Source: Streptomyces minutiscleroticus | GTDB lineage: Bacteria; Actinomycetota; Actinomycetes; Streptomycetales; Streptomycetaceae | Direction of reading: 5' to 3' | Assembly (NCBI RefSeq): GCF_014650875.1 | Contig: NZ_BMVU01000009.1 | Location: 62,001-126,000 of the forward strand | DNA length: 64,000 bases | Shown here: piece after piece, positions 16,661 through 24,343 of the stretch | Layout of the letters: each line of letters starts with the position of its first letter | Position numbering within the stretch: the first letter of the stretch is position 1 | The notes under the pieces: generated by a model | Seen by the model: only the letters and a program-made list of their open reading frames with translations | What the model was told of the DNA's origin: nothing | Database searches by the model: none | Made by a program: the position numbers and the translations under genes

Positions 16661-18817
16661 TCAGCCCTGGACGGCGAGGACCAACGGCAGCACCCCCTCG
16701 GCGCCGGCCTGCCGGAGCAGACGCGCGGCCACGGCGAGCGTCCAGCCGGTCTCCGTCGCGTCGTCGACGAGCAGGACGGGTCCCCGGGTCTCCGCGAGAG
16801 CGGCGGCCAGGCCGGGCGGCACGGCCAGCGCTCCGTGGAGTGCCTTCAGCCGCTGCGCGCTGTTGCTGCGCGAAGCCGGTACGGTCTCGGCCGTGTACGC
16901 GAGGGAACCCAGCAGGGGAAGGCGGCCCACCTCGGCGATCCGCGCTCCCAGCGACTGGATCAACCGCGGTCTGCCGTGCGAGGCCATGGTGACCACACCG
17001 ACCGGGCGCGGCTGCGCGTCCGGCTGCCCGGAGGCCCAGCCGCCGGGGCCCTTCGCCCAGTCGGCCAGCACGCCCACCACAGCCTGCGCGACATCGTCCG
17101 GCACGGGTCCGTCCGGTGCCTGGGGCGCGAGGAGCGGCCGCAGTCTGTTGCCCCAGCCGATGTCCGAGAGGCGACCCAGCGCCCGGCCCGGTGCCGCCTG
17201 GTCACCGGCCGGGATGCGCCCCTTGAGGTCGACGCCGATCGCCGGAAGTCCCGTGGGCCACATCTTGCGCGGCTCGACCTCCACCCCCGCGCGGTTCAGC
17301 TCGCCGCGCGCGGCGTCCAGGGCGGCCGGGCTCACGGAGTCGGCGAACCGCGCTCCCGCGCAGTTGTCGCAGCGGCCGCAGGGAGCCGCCTCCTCGTCGT
17401 CCAGCTGCCGCCGCAGGAACTCCATGCGGCAGCCCGTCGTCGTCACGTAGTCCCGCATGGCCTGCTGCTCGGTCTCGCGCTGCTTGGCCACCCAGGCATA
17501 ACGCTCGGTGTCGTACGTCCACGGGACGCCGGTGGAGATCCAGCCGCCCTTGACGCGCCGTACCGCCCCGTCCACGTCGAGCACCTTGAGCATGATCTCC
17601 AGTCGGGACCTGCGCAGCTCCACCAGCGGCTCGAGCGCGGGCAGGGAGAGCGGCCGGCCCGCCTGCGCGAGCGCGTCCAGGGTGTGCCGCACCTGCTCCT
17701 CCGGAGGGAACGCGATCGAGGCGAAGTACTGCCAGATCGCCTCGTCCTCCTTGCCCGGAAGGAGCAGCACCTCGGCGTGCTCCACTCCGCGGCCCGCACG
17801 TCCCACCTGCTGGTAGTAGGCGATGGGCGAGGAGGGCGACCCCAGGTGCACCACGAAGCCGAGATCCGGCTTGTCGAACCCCATGCCCAGCGCCGAGGTC
17901 GCGACGAGGGCCTTGACCCGGTTGGCGAGCAGGTCCTCCTCCGCCTGCTGGCGCTCGGCGTTCTCCGTCTTGCCGGTGTACGACGCCACGGTGTGCCCGC
18001 ACTGGCGCAGGAACGCGGTGACCTCCTCGGCGGCGGCCACGGTGAGTGTGTAGACGATCCCGGAGCCGGGCAGGTCGCCGAGGTGCTCGCCGAGCCAGGC
18101 CATCCGGTGGGCGGCGTCCGGCAGCCGCAGCACGCCGAGGCTGAGACTCTCCCGGTCCAGCGGACCGCGCAGGACGAGGGCGTCCGTGCCGCCTCCCGTG
18201 CCCAGCTGTTCCGCCACGTCGGCCGTCACGCGCGCGTTGGCCGTCGCGGTCGTGGCCAGCACGGGGACGCCGCCCGGCAGCTCGGCCAGCATGGTACGCA
18301 GCCGGCGGTAGTCCGGCCGGAAGTCGTGCCCCCAGTCCGAGATGCAGTGCGCCTCGTCGACCACGAGCAGGCCGGTCGCGGCGGCCAGCCTCGGAAGCAC
18401 CTGATCGCGGAAGTCGGGGTTGTTCAGCCGCTCCGGGCTCACCAGGAGCACGTCCACGGTGCCCGCGGCCACCTCCTCCTGGACGGTGTCCCACTCCTCC
18501 GTGTTGGACGAATTGATCGTGCGCGCGTGGATTCCGGCCCGCGCCGCCGCCTCCACCTGGTTGCGCATCAGCGCGAGCAGCGGGGAGACGATGACGGTGG
18601 GTCCGGCGCCCCGCGCCCGCAGCAGAGCGGTCGCGACGAAGTACACGGCGGACTTGCCCCAGCCGGTCCGCTGGACGACCAGGGCCCGGCGCTTCTCCGC
18701 GACCAGCGCTTCGATGGCGCGCCACTGGTCCTCGCGCAGCCGGGCCCGGTCCGCCGGGGCGCCGACGAGACGGGCGAGTACGGCATCGGCCTCGGTTCGC
18801 AGCTCTGCGTTGCTCAT
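16661..18817 (-). CDS. RecQ-type ATP-dependent DNA helicase with a C-terminal phosphoribosyltransferase-like domain
   Basis: A 3'–5' helicase for recombination and fork repair. The 718-residue protein contains the SF2 motifs: LREDQWRAIE, QRTGWGKSA (motif I, about 50–57), VVDEAHCISDWGHDFRP (motif II), TATAN (III), GIVYTLT (IV), ATSALGMGFDKPD and QQVGRAGRG (VI). The RQC zinc site (CRMEFLRRQLDDEEAAPCGRCDNC as four cysteines in about 460–485) follows. The last ~130 residues are unlike HRDC and end with GPVLLVDDATETGWTLAVAARLL, which matches the PRPP-binding loop of phosphoribosyltransferases (VLLVDD-x-x-x-TGxT). The start is ATG 18815–18817; an upstream extension would run through the intergenic DnaA boxes. 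It is divergent from the DUF4192 gene. Confidence 0.92.
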   Translation of the reverse strand: MSNAELRTEADAVLARLVGAPADRARLREDQWRAIEALVAEKRRALVVQRTGWGKSAVYFVATALLRARGAGPTVIVSPLLALMRNQVEAAARAGIHARTINSSNTEEWDTVQEEVAAGTVDVLLVSPERLNNPDFRDQVLPRLAAATGLLVVDEAHCISDWGHDFRPDYRRLRTMLAELPGGVPVLATTATANARVTADVAEQLGTGGGTDALVLRGPLDRESLSLGVLRLPDAAHRMAWLGEHLGDLPGSGIVYTLTVAAAEEVTAFLRQCGHTVASYTGKTENAERQQAEEDLLANRVKALVATSALGMGFDKPDLGFVVHLGSPSSPIAYYQQVGRAGRGVEHAEVLLLPGKEDEAIWQYFASIAFPPEEQVRHTLDALAQAGRPLSLPALEPLVELRRSRLEIMLKVLDVDGAVRRVKGGWISTGVPWTYDTERYAWVAKQRETEQQAMRDYVTTTGCRMEFLRRQLDDEEAAPCGRCDNCAGARFADSVSPAALDAARGELNRAGVEVEPRKMWPTGLPAIGVDLKGRIPAGDQAAPGRALGRLSDIGWGNRLRPLLAPQAPDGPVPDDVAQAVVGVLADWAKGPGGWASGQPDAQPRPVGVVTMASHGRPRLIQSLGARIAEVGRLPLLGSLAYTAETVPASRSNSAQRLKALHGALAVPPGLAAALAETRGPVLLVDDATETGWTLAVAARLLRQAGAEGVLPLVLAVQG

Positions 18818-18868
18818 GGCTCCATGCAACCCGATGGCTCCGACATCGCGCGAACGGCCCCGCTGAGC

Positions 18869-18910
18869 TGTGGACAACTCCTGACGTGAGCATGGTCCAG
18901 GTTGTCCACA
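18869..18910. promoter_or_regulatory. Inverted pair of DnaA boxes in the recQ–DUF4192 divergent promoter
   Basis: TGTGGACAA (18869–18877) and TTGTCCACA (18902–18910) are exact forward and reverse copies of the preferred Streptomyces DnaA box. They form an 11-bp inverted repeat (CTGTGGACAAC/GTTGTCCACAG) separated by 22 bp. They lie 52 bp from the recQ start and 41 bp from the DUF4192 start. Confidence 0.75.
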
Positions 18911-18950
18911 GGGTAAAGCGGAATCTTGAGATCCGCGGGATGGTCGCCGC

Positions 18951-20981
18951 ATGACGAATCACAGCGAACCGTCCGGCGTTCCCGTCGGCGGCGACATCAC
19001 CACATGCGGCGAGCCCGCCCGCGAGCAGACGGCGCGGGAGCCCGGCCGCCACCGCCGTCACCGTGATCCCGTCGAGGGAGCCGACAGGGCGGACAGGGCG
19101 GACACGAAGGACAGGACGGAGAAGCGGAGGGCGGGGCAAGGGGCGGAGGAGGGGGTGGGGAAGGAGGCGACGGAGCGCGTGAAGAAGAAGGGGGAAGCGA
19201 GTCGCGGCAAGGGCCCGGACGGTGGGGCCGGTCGGCTCGACGGGACCGGTGGGTCCGGTGGGTCCGGCGGCCGGGACGTGCCGAGCGCTCCCGTCGTTCC
19301 CGGTGCTCCGCGTGCCGAGCACCAGGTCACGCTCCGCACGCCCGCCGAACTGGCCGACGCCCTGCCGTACCTGCTCGGGCACCGTCCCGACGACAGCATC
19401 GTGCTCGTCGCCGTGCACGACAGCGACGGGAACGGCCGTTTCGGCGGACGGGCCCGGCTGGGCATCCCCGACAACGCGCACGACTGGGCGGCCGCGGCGG
19501 AACAACTGGCTCGCGGACTCGTGCGGGGCAGCGAGCGCAGGACCGGCCGGCCGGACGGCATCGTCGCCTTCCTGTGCCGGGACTCCGAGACGGGCGAGAC
19601 GGCACAGGACGTCATGGAACGACTGCGTCCGCTCGCGCAGCGACTGCGTACGGCATGCGGTCGGCTCGACGTGCCCGTGGTCGAGGCCCTGTGCATCACG
19701 GACGGCCGCTTCTGGTCCTACTGCTGCCCCGACCGGAACTGCTGCCCGCCGGACGGTACGGCCATGGGCCTGCCCGGCACCTCGGTGCTCGCGGCCGCGG
19801 CCGCCTACGCCGGGATCCAGGTCCGCGGCGGCCTGCGGGAGCTGCGGGCCCGGCTGACTCCGTGGGAGACGGCCGCGGCGCTGGAGCAGGAGGCCGCGCT
19901 CGACGCGGTCAGCATGTCCCTGATCCCCCGCATCCTGGACGACGGGAGCCGCGCCGAAGTGGCGGCGCAGACCCTCGGGCTGGCCCGGCGGACCGTGCGC
20001 CGCCTCGCCGGCGCTCCGCCCGTGACCGGCGCGCTCCCGTCGGACCTCCGTGACGACGGACTGATCCCGCACGACGAGGCGGCCGTACTGCTCCTCGGCC
20101 TGCAGGACCGCACGACGCGCGACCGCGCCGCGGAGTGGATGGAGGGCGACGAGGCGGAGCCCGCGCTGCGTCTCTGGCGCGCCCTCGCCCGCCGCTGCGT
20201 CGGCCCGTACGCCGAGTACGCGGCGGCGCCGCTCACCCTCGCCGGCTGGGTGGCGTGGTCCTGCGGGGACGAGCTCGAAGCCAGGGAGGCGCTGGCCATG
20301 GCGCTCGCCGCCGACCCCGAGTACCTCTTCGCGCGCCTCCTCCACCAGGCGTGCAACGAAGGCCTGGACCCCGAGGCGGTGCGCCGTTGCCTGCGCGGAG
20401 AACGCGACGGCCGCGCGGACGCGGCGGACAGGCAGACGGACAGCGGCGGTGACCGCGGCGAGGACAGCGCCGGCCTGCGGGCCGGTGACCGGGAGGACGG
20501 AGCCGAGAAGGGCGCGGACGAAGGGAGCGCAACGGATCCCGGACGGCGGCGCGTGCCCGGCGCCGAAACGACCACGGACCGGCCGAGTGCCGAAGCATCC
20601 ACGGACCGGTCGAGCACAGGAGCGTTCGCGGGCCGGTCGAGCACCGAAACCTCCGTGGATCGGCCCCTCACCGGCACCGGCGCTGATACCGGCATCGCCG
20701 GGGGCGGCGAACAGCGGCCCGCACGTGTGCTCCGTCGCCGTCGTAGGCCGCGCCCAGCGACGGCTCCCTCGGACCGGACGAACAAGGTGAACCAGACGTC
20801 GCGTCAGCGTCCGCTGCCACCGGCGGGCGTGCGTCGCTCCCGTCCGGAGCCGGTCGCCCCCTCCGGGCCGGAGGGCCCGCGCCCGACAGCCGGTGTCGCG
20901 GACGACGGCGCACGTTCCGCGCACACGTCCGACCGCCACGACACGACTCCCCGTCGTCGTGGAACGGAGAACCGCGCATGA
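18951..20981 (+). CDS. DUF4192 domain-containing protein
   Basis: Function is unknown; the family is restricted to actinobacteria. The 676-residue protein has a long charged, disordered N-terminus (1–~125; Arg/Asp/Glu/Lys-rich, then Gly/Ser-rich). The DUF4192 core is at about 125–480: LRTPAELADALPYLLGHRPDDSIVLVAVHD at its start, ITDGRFWSYCCPDRNCCPPDGTAM (Cys-rich metal-site-like loop), and WVAWSCGDELEAREALAMALAADPEYLFARLL at its end. A repetitive Thr/Ser/Asp tail follows (about 490–676; STDRSSTG-like repeats). The start ATG lies 40 bp after a DnaA box and has a weak ribosome site. The next gene starts 233 bp downstream. Confidence 0.85.
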   Translation: MTNHSEPSGVPVGGDITTCGEPAREQTAREPGRHRRHRDPVEGADRADRADTKDRTEKRRAGQGAEEGVGKEATERVKKKGEASRGKGPDGGAGRLDGTGGSGGSGGRDVPSAPVVPGAPRAEHQVTLRTPAELADALPYLLGHRPDDSIVLVAVHDSDGNGRFGGRARLGIPDNAHDWAAAAEQLARGLVRGSERRTGRPDGIVAFLCRDSETGETAQDVMERLRPLAQRLRTACGRLDVPVVEALCITDGRFWSYCCPDRNCCPPDGTAMGLPGTSVLAAAAAYAGIQVRGGLRELRARLTPWETAAALEQEAALDAVSMSLIPRILDDGSRAEVAAQTLGLARRTVRRLAGAPPVTGALPSDLRDDGLIPHDEAAVLLLGLQDRTTRDRAAEWMEGDEAEPALRLWRALARRCVGPYAEYAAAPLTLAGWVAWSCGDELEAREALAMALAADPEYLFARLLHQACNEGLDPEAVRRCLRGERDGRADAADRQTDSGGDRGEDSAGLRAGDREDGAEKGADEGSATDPGRRRVPGAETTTDRPSAEASTDRSSTGAFAGRSSTETSVDRPLTGTGADTGIAGGGEQRPARVLRRRRRPRPATAPSDRTNKVNQTSRQRPLPPAGVRRSRPEPVAPSGPEGPRPTAGVADDGARSAHTSDRHDTTPRRRGTENRA

Positions 20982-21214
20982 CGTCCCCGCTCCGGTCCGG
21001 GCTCCGGTGCCGGCGCCAAGCGCCCTCCCTCTCCCGTCACCCCCATACGGTTGGTATTCGCCGATGTCGGCGTGACCTGCGACGGCTCCTGTGCGTTCAC
21101 CTGAGTGGAGCAGTCCGCAGCCGGGCTGTGCCGTCGCACCGCCTCGCACCTCCGGAGCCACCCACCCGACGCCGAGCGCGCACGCAGCGCATGGAGCGCA
21201 GAGGAACTCGTCCC

Positions 21215-23332
21215 ATGTCCCCGCCCACCCGACCCCCCGCCTTCGAAGCGGGCCCGGACCGGCCGCCCCGGCACGGCCCCGGCGCCCACCCGGCGGGTCC
21301 CGCCGACCCTGTCGCCCGGCACCCGCAGAGCACGGGTGCGACGTACGCACCGGTACGTCGCCCCCCTTCCGCGCCGCACCCGGCCGCGCAGCTGCCGTCC
21401 GCCCACACCGCGCTGATCTGTGTCGCGCTGCCGGCGCTGGCCGTCTCGACCGAGCAGGGGCAACTGACCGGCCAGGGCCTGGAGGGCGTCTACCTCGACG
21501 GTCGGCGGGTGCTCTCCCGGTGCCGACTGCGCGTGGCGGGCAGGGAACCTCTCGCGGTACAGGCCCGCATGGTCACGGCGGACCGGGCACACTTCGTGGC
21601 GACCTGGCGTTCGTCCGCCGACCAGGGGCCCGACCCCGATGTCGTCGTCGAACGGACACGGCATGCGGACGGCACCGAGCGGATCACCCTGCGCAGCGCC
21701 GCCCGCCGCCCGCTCCGGCTACCCGTCGAGATCGCGCTCGGCACGGACCTGGCCGACATGGGCGCGGTCGCCTCCGGCACGGCCGGACCGGAACTGCCGG
21801 CCAGCGTCCACGACTCCGGGATGCGGTGGTCCGACGGGACGGCGACGTCCGTCCTCACGGCCGACCCGCCGCCCACGGACGCGCTCGCCTCCGCCGGACT
21901 GCTGCGCTGGGAGATCGAGCTTCCGCCCGGCGCCACCAGAAGCGTGGAACTGCGCGTGCGGCCGGACGGCGCGGGCCCGGTCAGGACGGCGGCGCGCGGC
22001 ACGACCGGCCCGTTCGCCCCCGCACGGGCCGTGAGCGACGACCCGAGGGTCGCGCCCCTCCTGCGGACGAGCCTGGCGGACCTGCAGGCGCTGCTGCTGC
22101 GCGATCCCACCCACCCCGGTGATGTGTACGTCGCGGCCGGCGCCCCGTGGCGGTGCGGCATGGCACCGGCCGAGGCGCTCGCGACGGCACGGATGGCGCT
22201 GCCGCTCGGCACCCGGCTCGCCGCGGGCACGATGCGCGCCCTCGCCCGCACCCAGCTCACCGGTTCGGGCACCCTGTCCGGACTGATCCCGGGCCCCAGA
22301 CGGCACACGGGTGTGCTGCTGCCGCCGAGCTGTACGGGTGTCGAGGCGACCCTGCTGTTCCCGGTGCTGCTCGCGGAGGCGCGGCGCTGGGGACTCCCGG
22401 AGCAGGAGACCGAGGAACTGCTGCCCGCGGCCGAGAACTGCCTGCGCTGGCTGCGGACCGCGACGGGCAGCGGTGCATACGTGGCCGACCCCTTCCCCGA
22501 CGGGCCCCTGCGCTGCGAAACGCAGGCACATGCGCACCGGGCGGCGCTGCTGGGGGCGGACCTCCTCGACGCGTACGACCGGCCGGGCGGGGCCGGGCTG
22601 CGCCAGTGGGCTCAGGAGTTGCGGACGGTGTTCCGCGACGACTTCTGGATCGATGACCGGGCCGGTGGCAGACCGGCGGCCGCCCGCACCGCGGACGGCC
22701 GTCCCCTGCCCCATCTGGGCGCGGGCAGCGTGCACCTGCTCGATCTCGGACTGCTCGGTTCCGGCGGGTTCGCCGAGGGACTGCTCGACAAGGTGCGGAC
22801 CGAGCAGCTCGCACGTCTTCTCGGCGGACCCGCCATGGACTCCGGCTGGGGCCTGCGCAGCCTCGGCGCCAAGGAGGCGGTCTACAACCCGTTCGGGCAC
22901 CACGCGGGTGCCGTGCGGGTCCACGAGACGGCGGTCGCCGTCGCCGGTCTGGCTGCGGCCGGCTACGACAAGGAGGCCGCTTCGCTGCTGAGAGGCCTGC
23001 TGTCGGCGAGCGACGCCTTCGGTGGCCGGCTGCCGGAGATGTACGCGGGGGAGGAGCGCACGGCGGGCGGTCTCCCCGTACCCCATCCGGCGGCCTGCCG
23101 CCCCGCGGCCACGGCCGCCGCGGCCGGGGTGCTGCTCCTCAACACCCTCGCCGGCGTCCGGCCCGACGTGCCCGCGGGGACGGTCGCCCTGCGTCCGATC
23201 CGCAGCGCGCCGCTGGGGGAGATCGGCCTCACGGGGCTGCGGGTCGCGGGAGCCCCTTTCTCCGTACGCATCGGCAGACTCGGCCTCGCCATGGTCGAGG
23301 AGGCGGCCGAGGAGCTGCAGCTGGGGATCTGA
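21215..23332 (+). CDS. Glycogen debranching N-terminal domain / GH15-like protein
   Basis: Probably a carbohydrate-active protein related to amylo-alpha-1,6-glucosidases, acting in the cytoplasm. The 705-residue protein has a disordered Pro-rich start (~60 residues). The debranching N-terminal beta-domain (about 65–280) contains STEQGQLTGQGLEGVYLDGRRVLSRCRLRV, AHFVATWRSSAD and ERTRHADGTERITLRS. A helical (alpha/alpha)6-like region (about 290–690) contains DVYVAAGAPWRCGMAPAEALATARMALPLG, DSGWGLRSLGAKEAVYNPFGHHAGAVRVHET and FGGRLPEMYAG. The conserved carboxylates of the catalytic domain are not obvious to me, so activity is uncertain. The frame is open from 20978; I chose ATG 21215 because AGAGGA precedes it and the earlier extension is basic and unlike the family. 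Confidence 0.78.
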   Translation: MSPPTRPPAFEAGPDRPPRHGPGAHPAGPADPVARHPQSTGATYAPVRRPPSAPHPAAQLPSAHTALICVALPALAVSTEQGQLTGQGLEGVYLDGRRVLSRCRLRVAGREPLAVQARMVTADRAHFVATWRSSADQGPDPDVVVERTRHADGTERITLRSAARRPLRLPVEIALGTDLADMGAVASGTAGPELPASVHDSGMRWSDGTATSVLTADPPPTDALASAGLLRWEIELPPGATRSVELRVRPDGAGPVRTAARGTTGPFAPARAVSDDPRVAPLLRTSLADLQALLLRDPTHPGDVYVAAGAPWRCGMAPAEALATARMALPLGTRLAAGTMRALARTQLTGSGTLSGLIPGPRRHTGVLLPPSCTGVEATLLFPVLLAEARRWGLPEQETEELLPAAENCLRWLRTATGSGAYVADPFPDGPLRCETQAHAHRAALLGADLLDAYDRPGGAGLRQWAQELRTVFRDDFWIDDRAGGRPAAARTADGRPLPHLGAGSVHLLDLGLLGSGGFAEGLLDKVRTEQLARLLGGPAMDSGWGLRSLGAKEAVYNPFGHHAGAVRVHETAVAVAGLAAAGYDKEAASLLRGLLSASDAFGGRLPEMYAGEERTAGGLPVPHPAACRPAATAAAAGVLLLNTLAGVRPDVPAGTVALRPIRSAPLGEIGLTGLRVAGAPFSVRIGRLGLAMVEEAAEELQLGI

Positions 23333-23433
23333 CCTGCGGCGGGACCAGACGGAGAGGGGACGGCGGGAGCCGTGGCACACATGCCCGGACGCAGCGGACC
23401 GGCCATCGACGGGGCCGACGAAGGAGGTGTTTA

Positions 23434-23448
23434 TCGTCAGGAAGACGA
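23434..23448. promoter_or_regulatory. Candidate autoregulatory operator of the NrtR-type gene
   Basis: TCGTC-AGGAA-GACGA perfect inverted repeat directly upstream of, and nearly touching, the TATGAT −10 hexamer. Its place between the −35 and −10 regions suits a repressor site. Confidence 0.45.
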
Positions 23449-23449
23449 C

Positions 23450-23455
23450 TATGAT
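23450..23455 (+). promoter_or_regulatory. Candidate leaderless −10 element (TATGAT)
   Basis: TATGAT ends 6 nt before the ATG at 23462, which itself has no ribosome site at proper spacing. Confidence 0.55.
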
Positions 23456-23461
23456 CGCGGC

Positions 23462-24223
23462 ATGCCCTACGACCCGTCAGCCTATCCACCCTTCGCCGTC
23501 ACCGTGGACCTGGTCGTACTGACCGTGCGCCGCCATTCCCTGTGCGCGCTGGCGGTGCGGCGGGGGGAGTCGCCCTTCCAGGGACGGTGGGCGCTTCCGG
23601 GCGGTTTCGTACGGCCCGACGAGGACCTGACGCAGGCCGCTGCGCGCGAACTGAGCGAGGAGACGGGGCTGCGCGTGCACGACCCGGACGTCGTTCCCGC
23701 CCAGGACAACGGCGCGCACCTGGAACAGCTCGCGACCTACGGCGACCCCAAGCGCGATCCGCGGATGCGGGTGGTCAGCGTCGCGCACCTCGCACTCGCG
23801 CCGGACCTGCCCGCCCCCAAGGCGGGCGGCGACGCCAACAGTGCGCGCTGGGCGCCCGTGGAGGAGCTGCTGCGGCAGGACGGTTACGGCCGCGACGGCG
23901 AGCAGGCCGCTCCGCTCGCCTTCGACCACGCGCAGATCCTGGCGGACGGCGTGGAGCGCGCCCGTTCCAAGATCGAGTACTCCTCGCTGGCCACCGCGTT
24001 CTGTCCGACCGAGTTCACGGTGGGCGAGCTGCGCCGCGTCTACGAGGCGGTGTGGGGCGTCGCGCTGGACCCGCGCAACTTCCACCGAAAGGTCACGGGC
24101 ACCCCCGGGTTCCTCGTGCCCACCGGCGGCACGACCACGCGGCAGGGCGGCCGCCCCGCCCAGCTGTTCCGCGCGGGTGGCGCCACGCTGCTGAACCCGC
24201 CGATGCTGCGCCCCGAGGTCTGA
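23462..24223 (+). CDS. NrtR-type NUDIX transcriptional regulator
   Basis: NrtR proteins couple an ADP-ribose-binding NUDIX domain to a winged helix and repress NAD metabolism genes. The 253-residue protein has the NUDIX domain at about 15–150, with FQGRWALPGGFVRPDEDL … AARELSEETGL. The NUDIX box is largely kept (G-x5-E-x7-REL-x2-E-x-G pattern with PDEDL before it). The C-terminal part (about 165–250) contains IEYSSLATAFCPTEFTVGELRRVYEAVWGVALDPRNFHRKV, which is the typical NrtR winged helix. An open extension of 30 codons upstream is disfavoured because it would cover the promoter. Its targets are not adjacent; no nad gene is present in the window. Confidence 0.88.
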   Translation: MPYDPSAYPPFAVTVDLVVLTVRRHSLCALAVRRGESPFQGRWALPGGFVRPDEDLTQAAARELSEETGLRVHDPDVVPAQDNGAHLEQLATYGDPKRDPRMRVVSVAHLALAPDLPAPKAGGDANSARWAPVEELLRQDGYGRDGEQAAPLAFDHAQILADGVERARSKIEYSSLATAFCPTEFTVGELRRVYEAVWGVALDPRNFHRKVTGTPGFLVPTGGTTTRQGGRPAQLFRAGGATLLNPPMLRPEV

Positions 24224-24330
24224 CGCCTCAGCGGCGGCCCGGCCGAAGGGAAGCCCGACAGCGGTCCGGCCGATGGGAAGCTCCGCGGAAGCGCGCCTGC
24301 GGGATGCCCGAAAAGCCGTACATGTCGCGC

Positions 24331-24336
24331 TATCTT
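24331..24336 (+). promoter_or_regulatory. Candidate leaderless −10 element (TATCTT)
   Basis: TATCTT ends 7 nt before the GTG at 24344; no ribosome site is present. Confidence 0.45.
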
Positions 24337-24343
24337 GCTTCGG

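Noticed and set aside
20978..21214. Longer N-terminus for the debranching-like protein starting at 20978
   Set aside because: The extra 79 residues are basic and cysteine-containing, unlike the family; ATG 21215 has a better ribosome site.
17202..21350. Antisense/out-of-frame open frame of 1382 codons across recQ and the DUF4192 gene
   Set aside because: It overlaps two recognised genes and an intergenic promoter, and its translation is Arg/Gly/Ala-rich without motifs.
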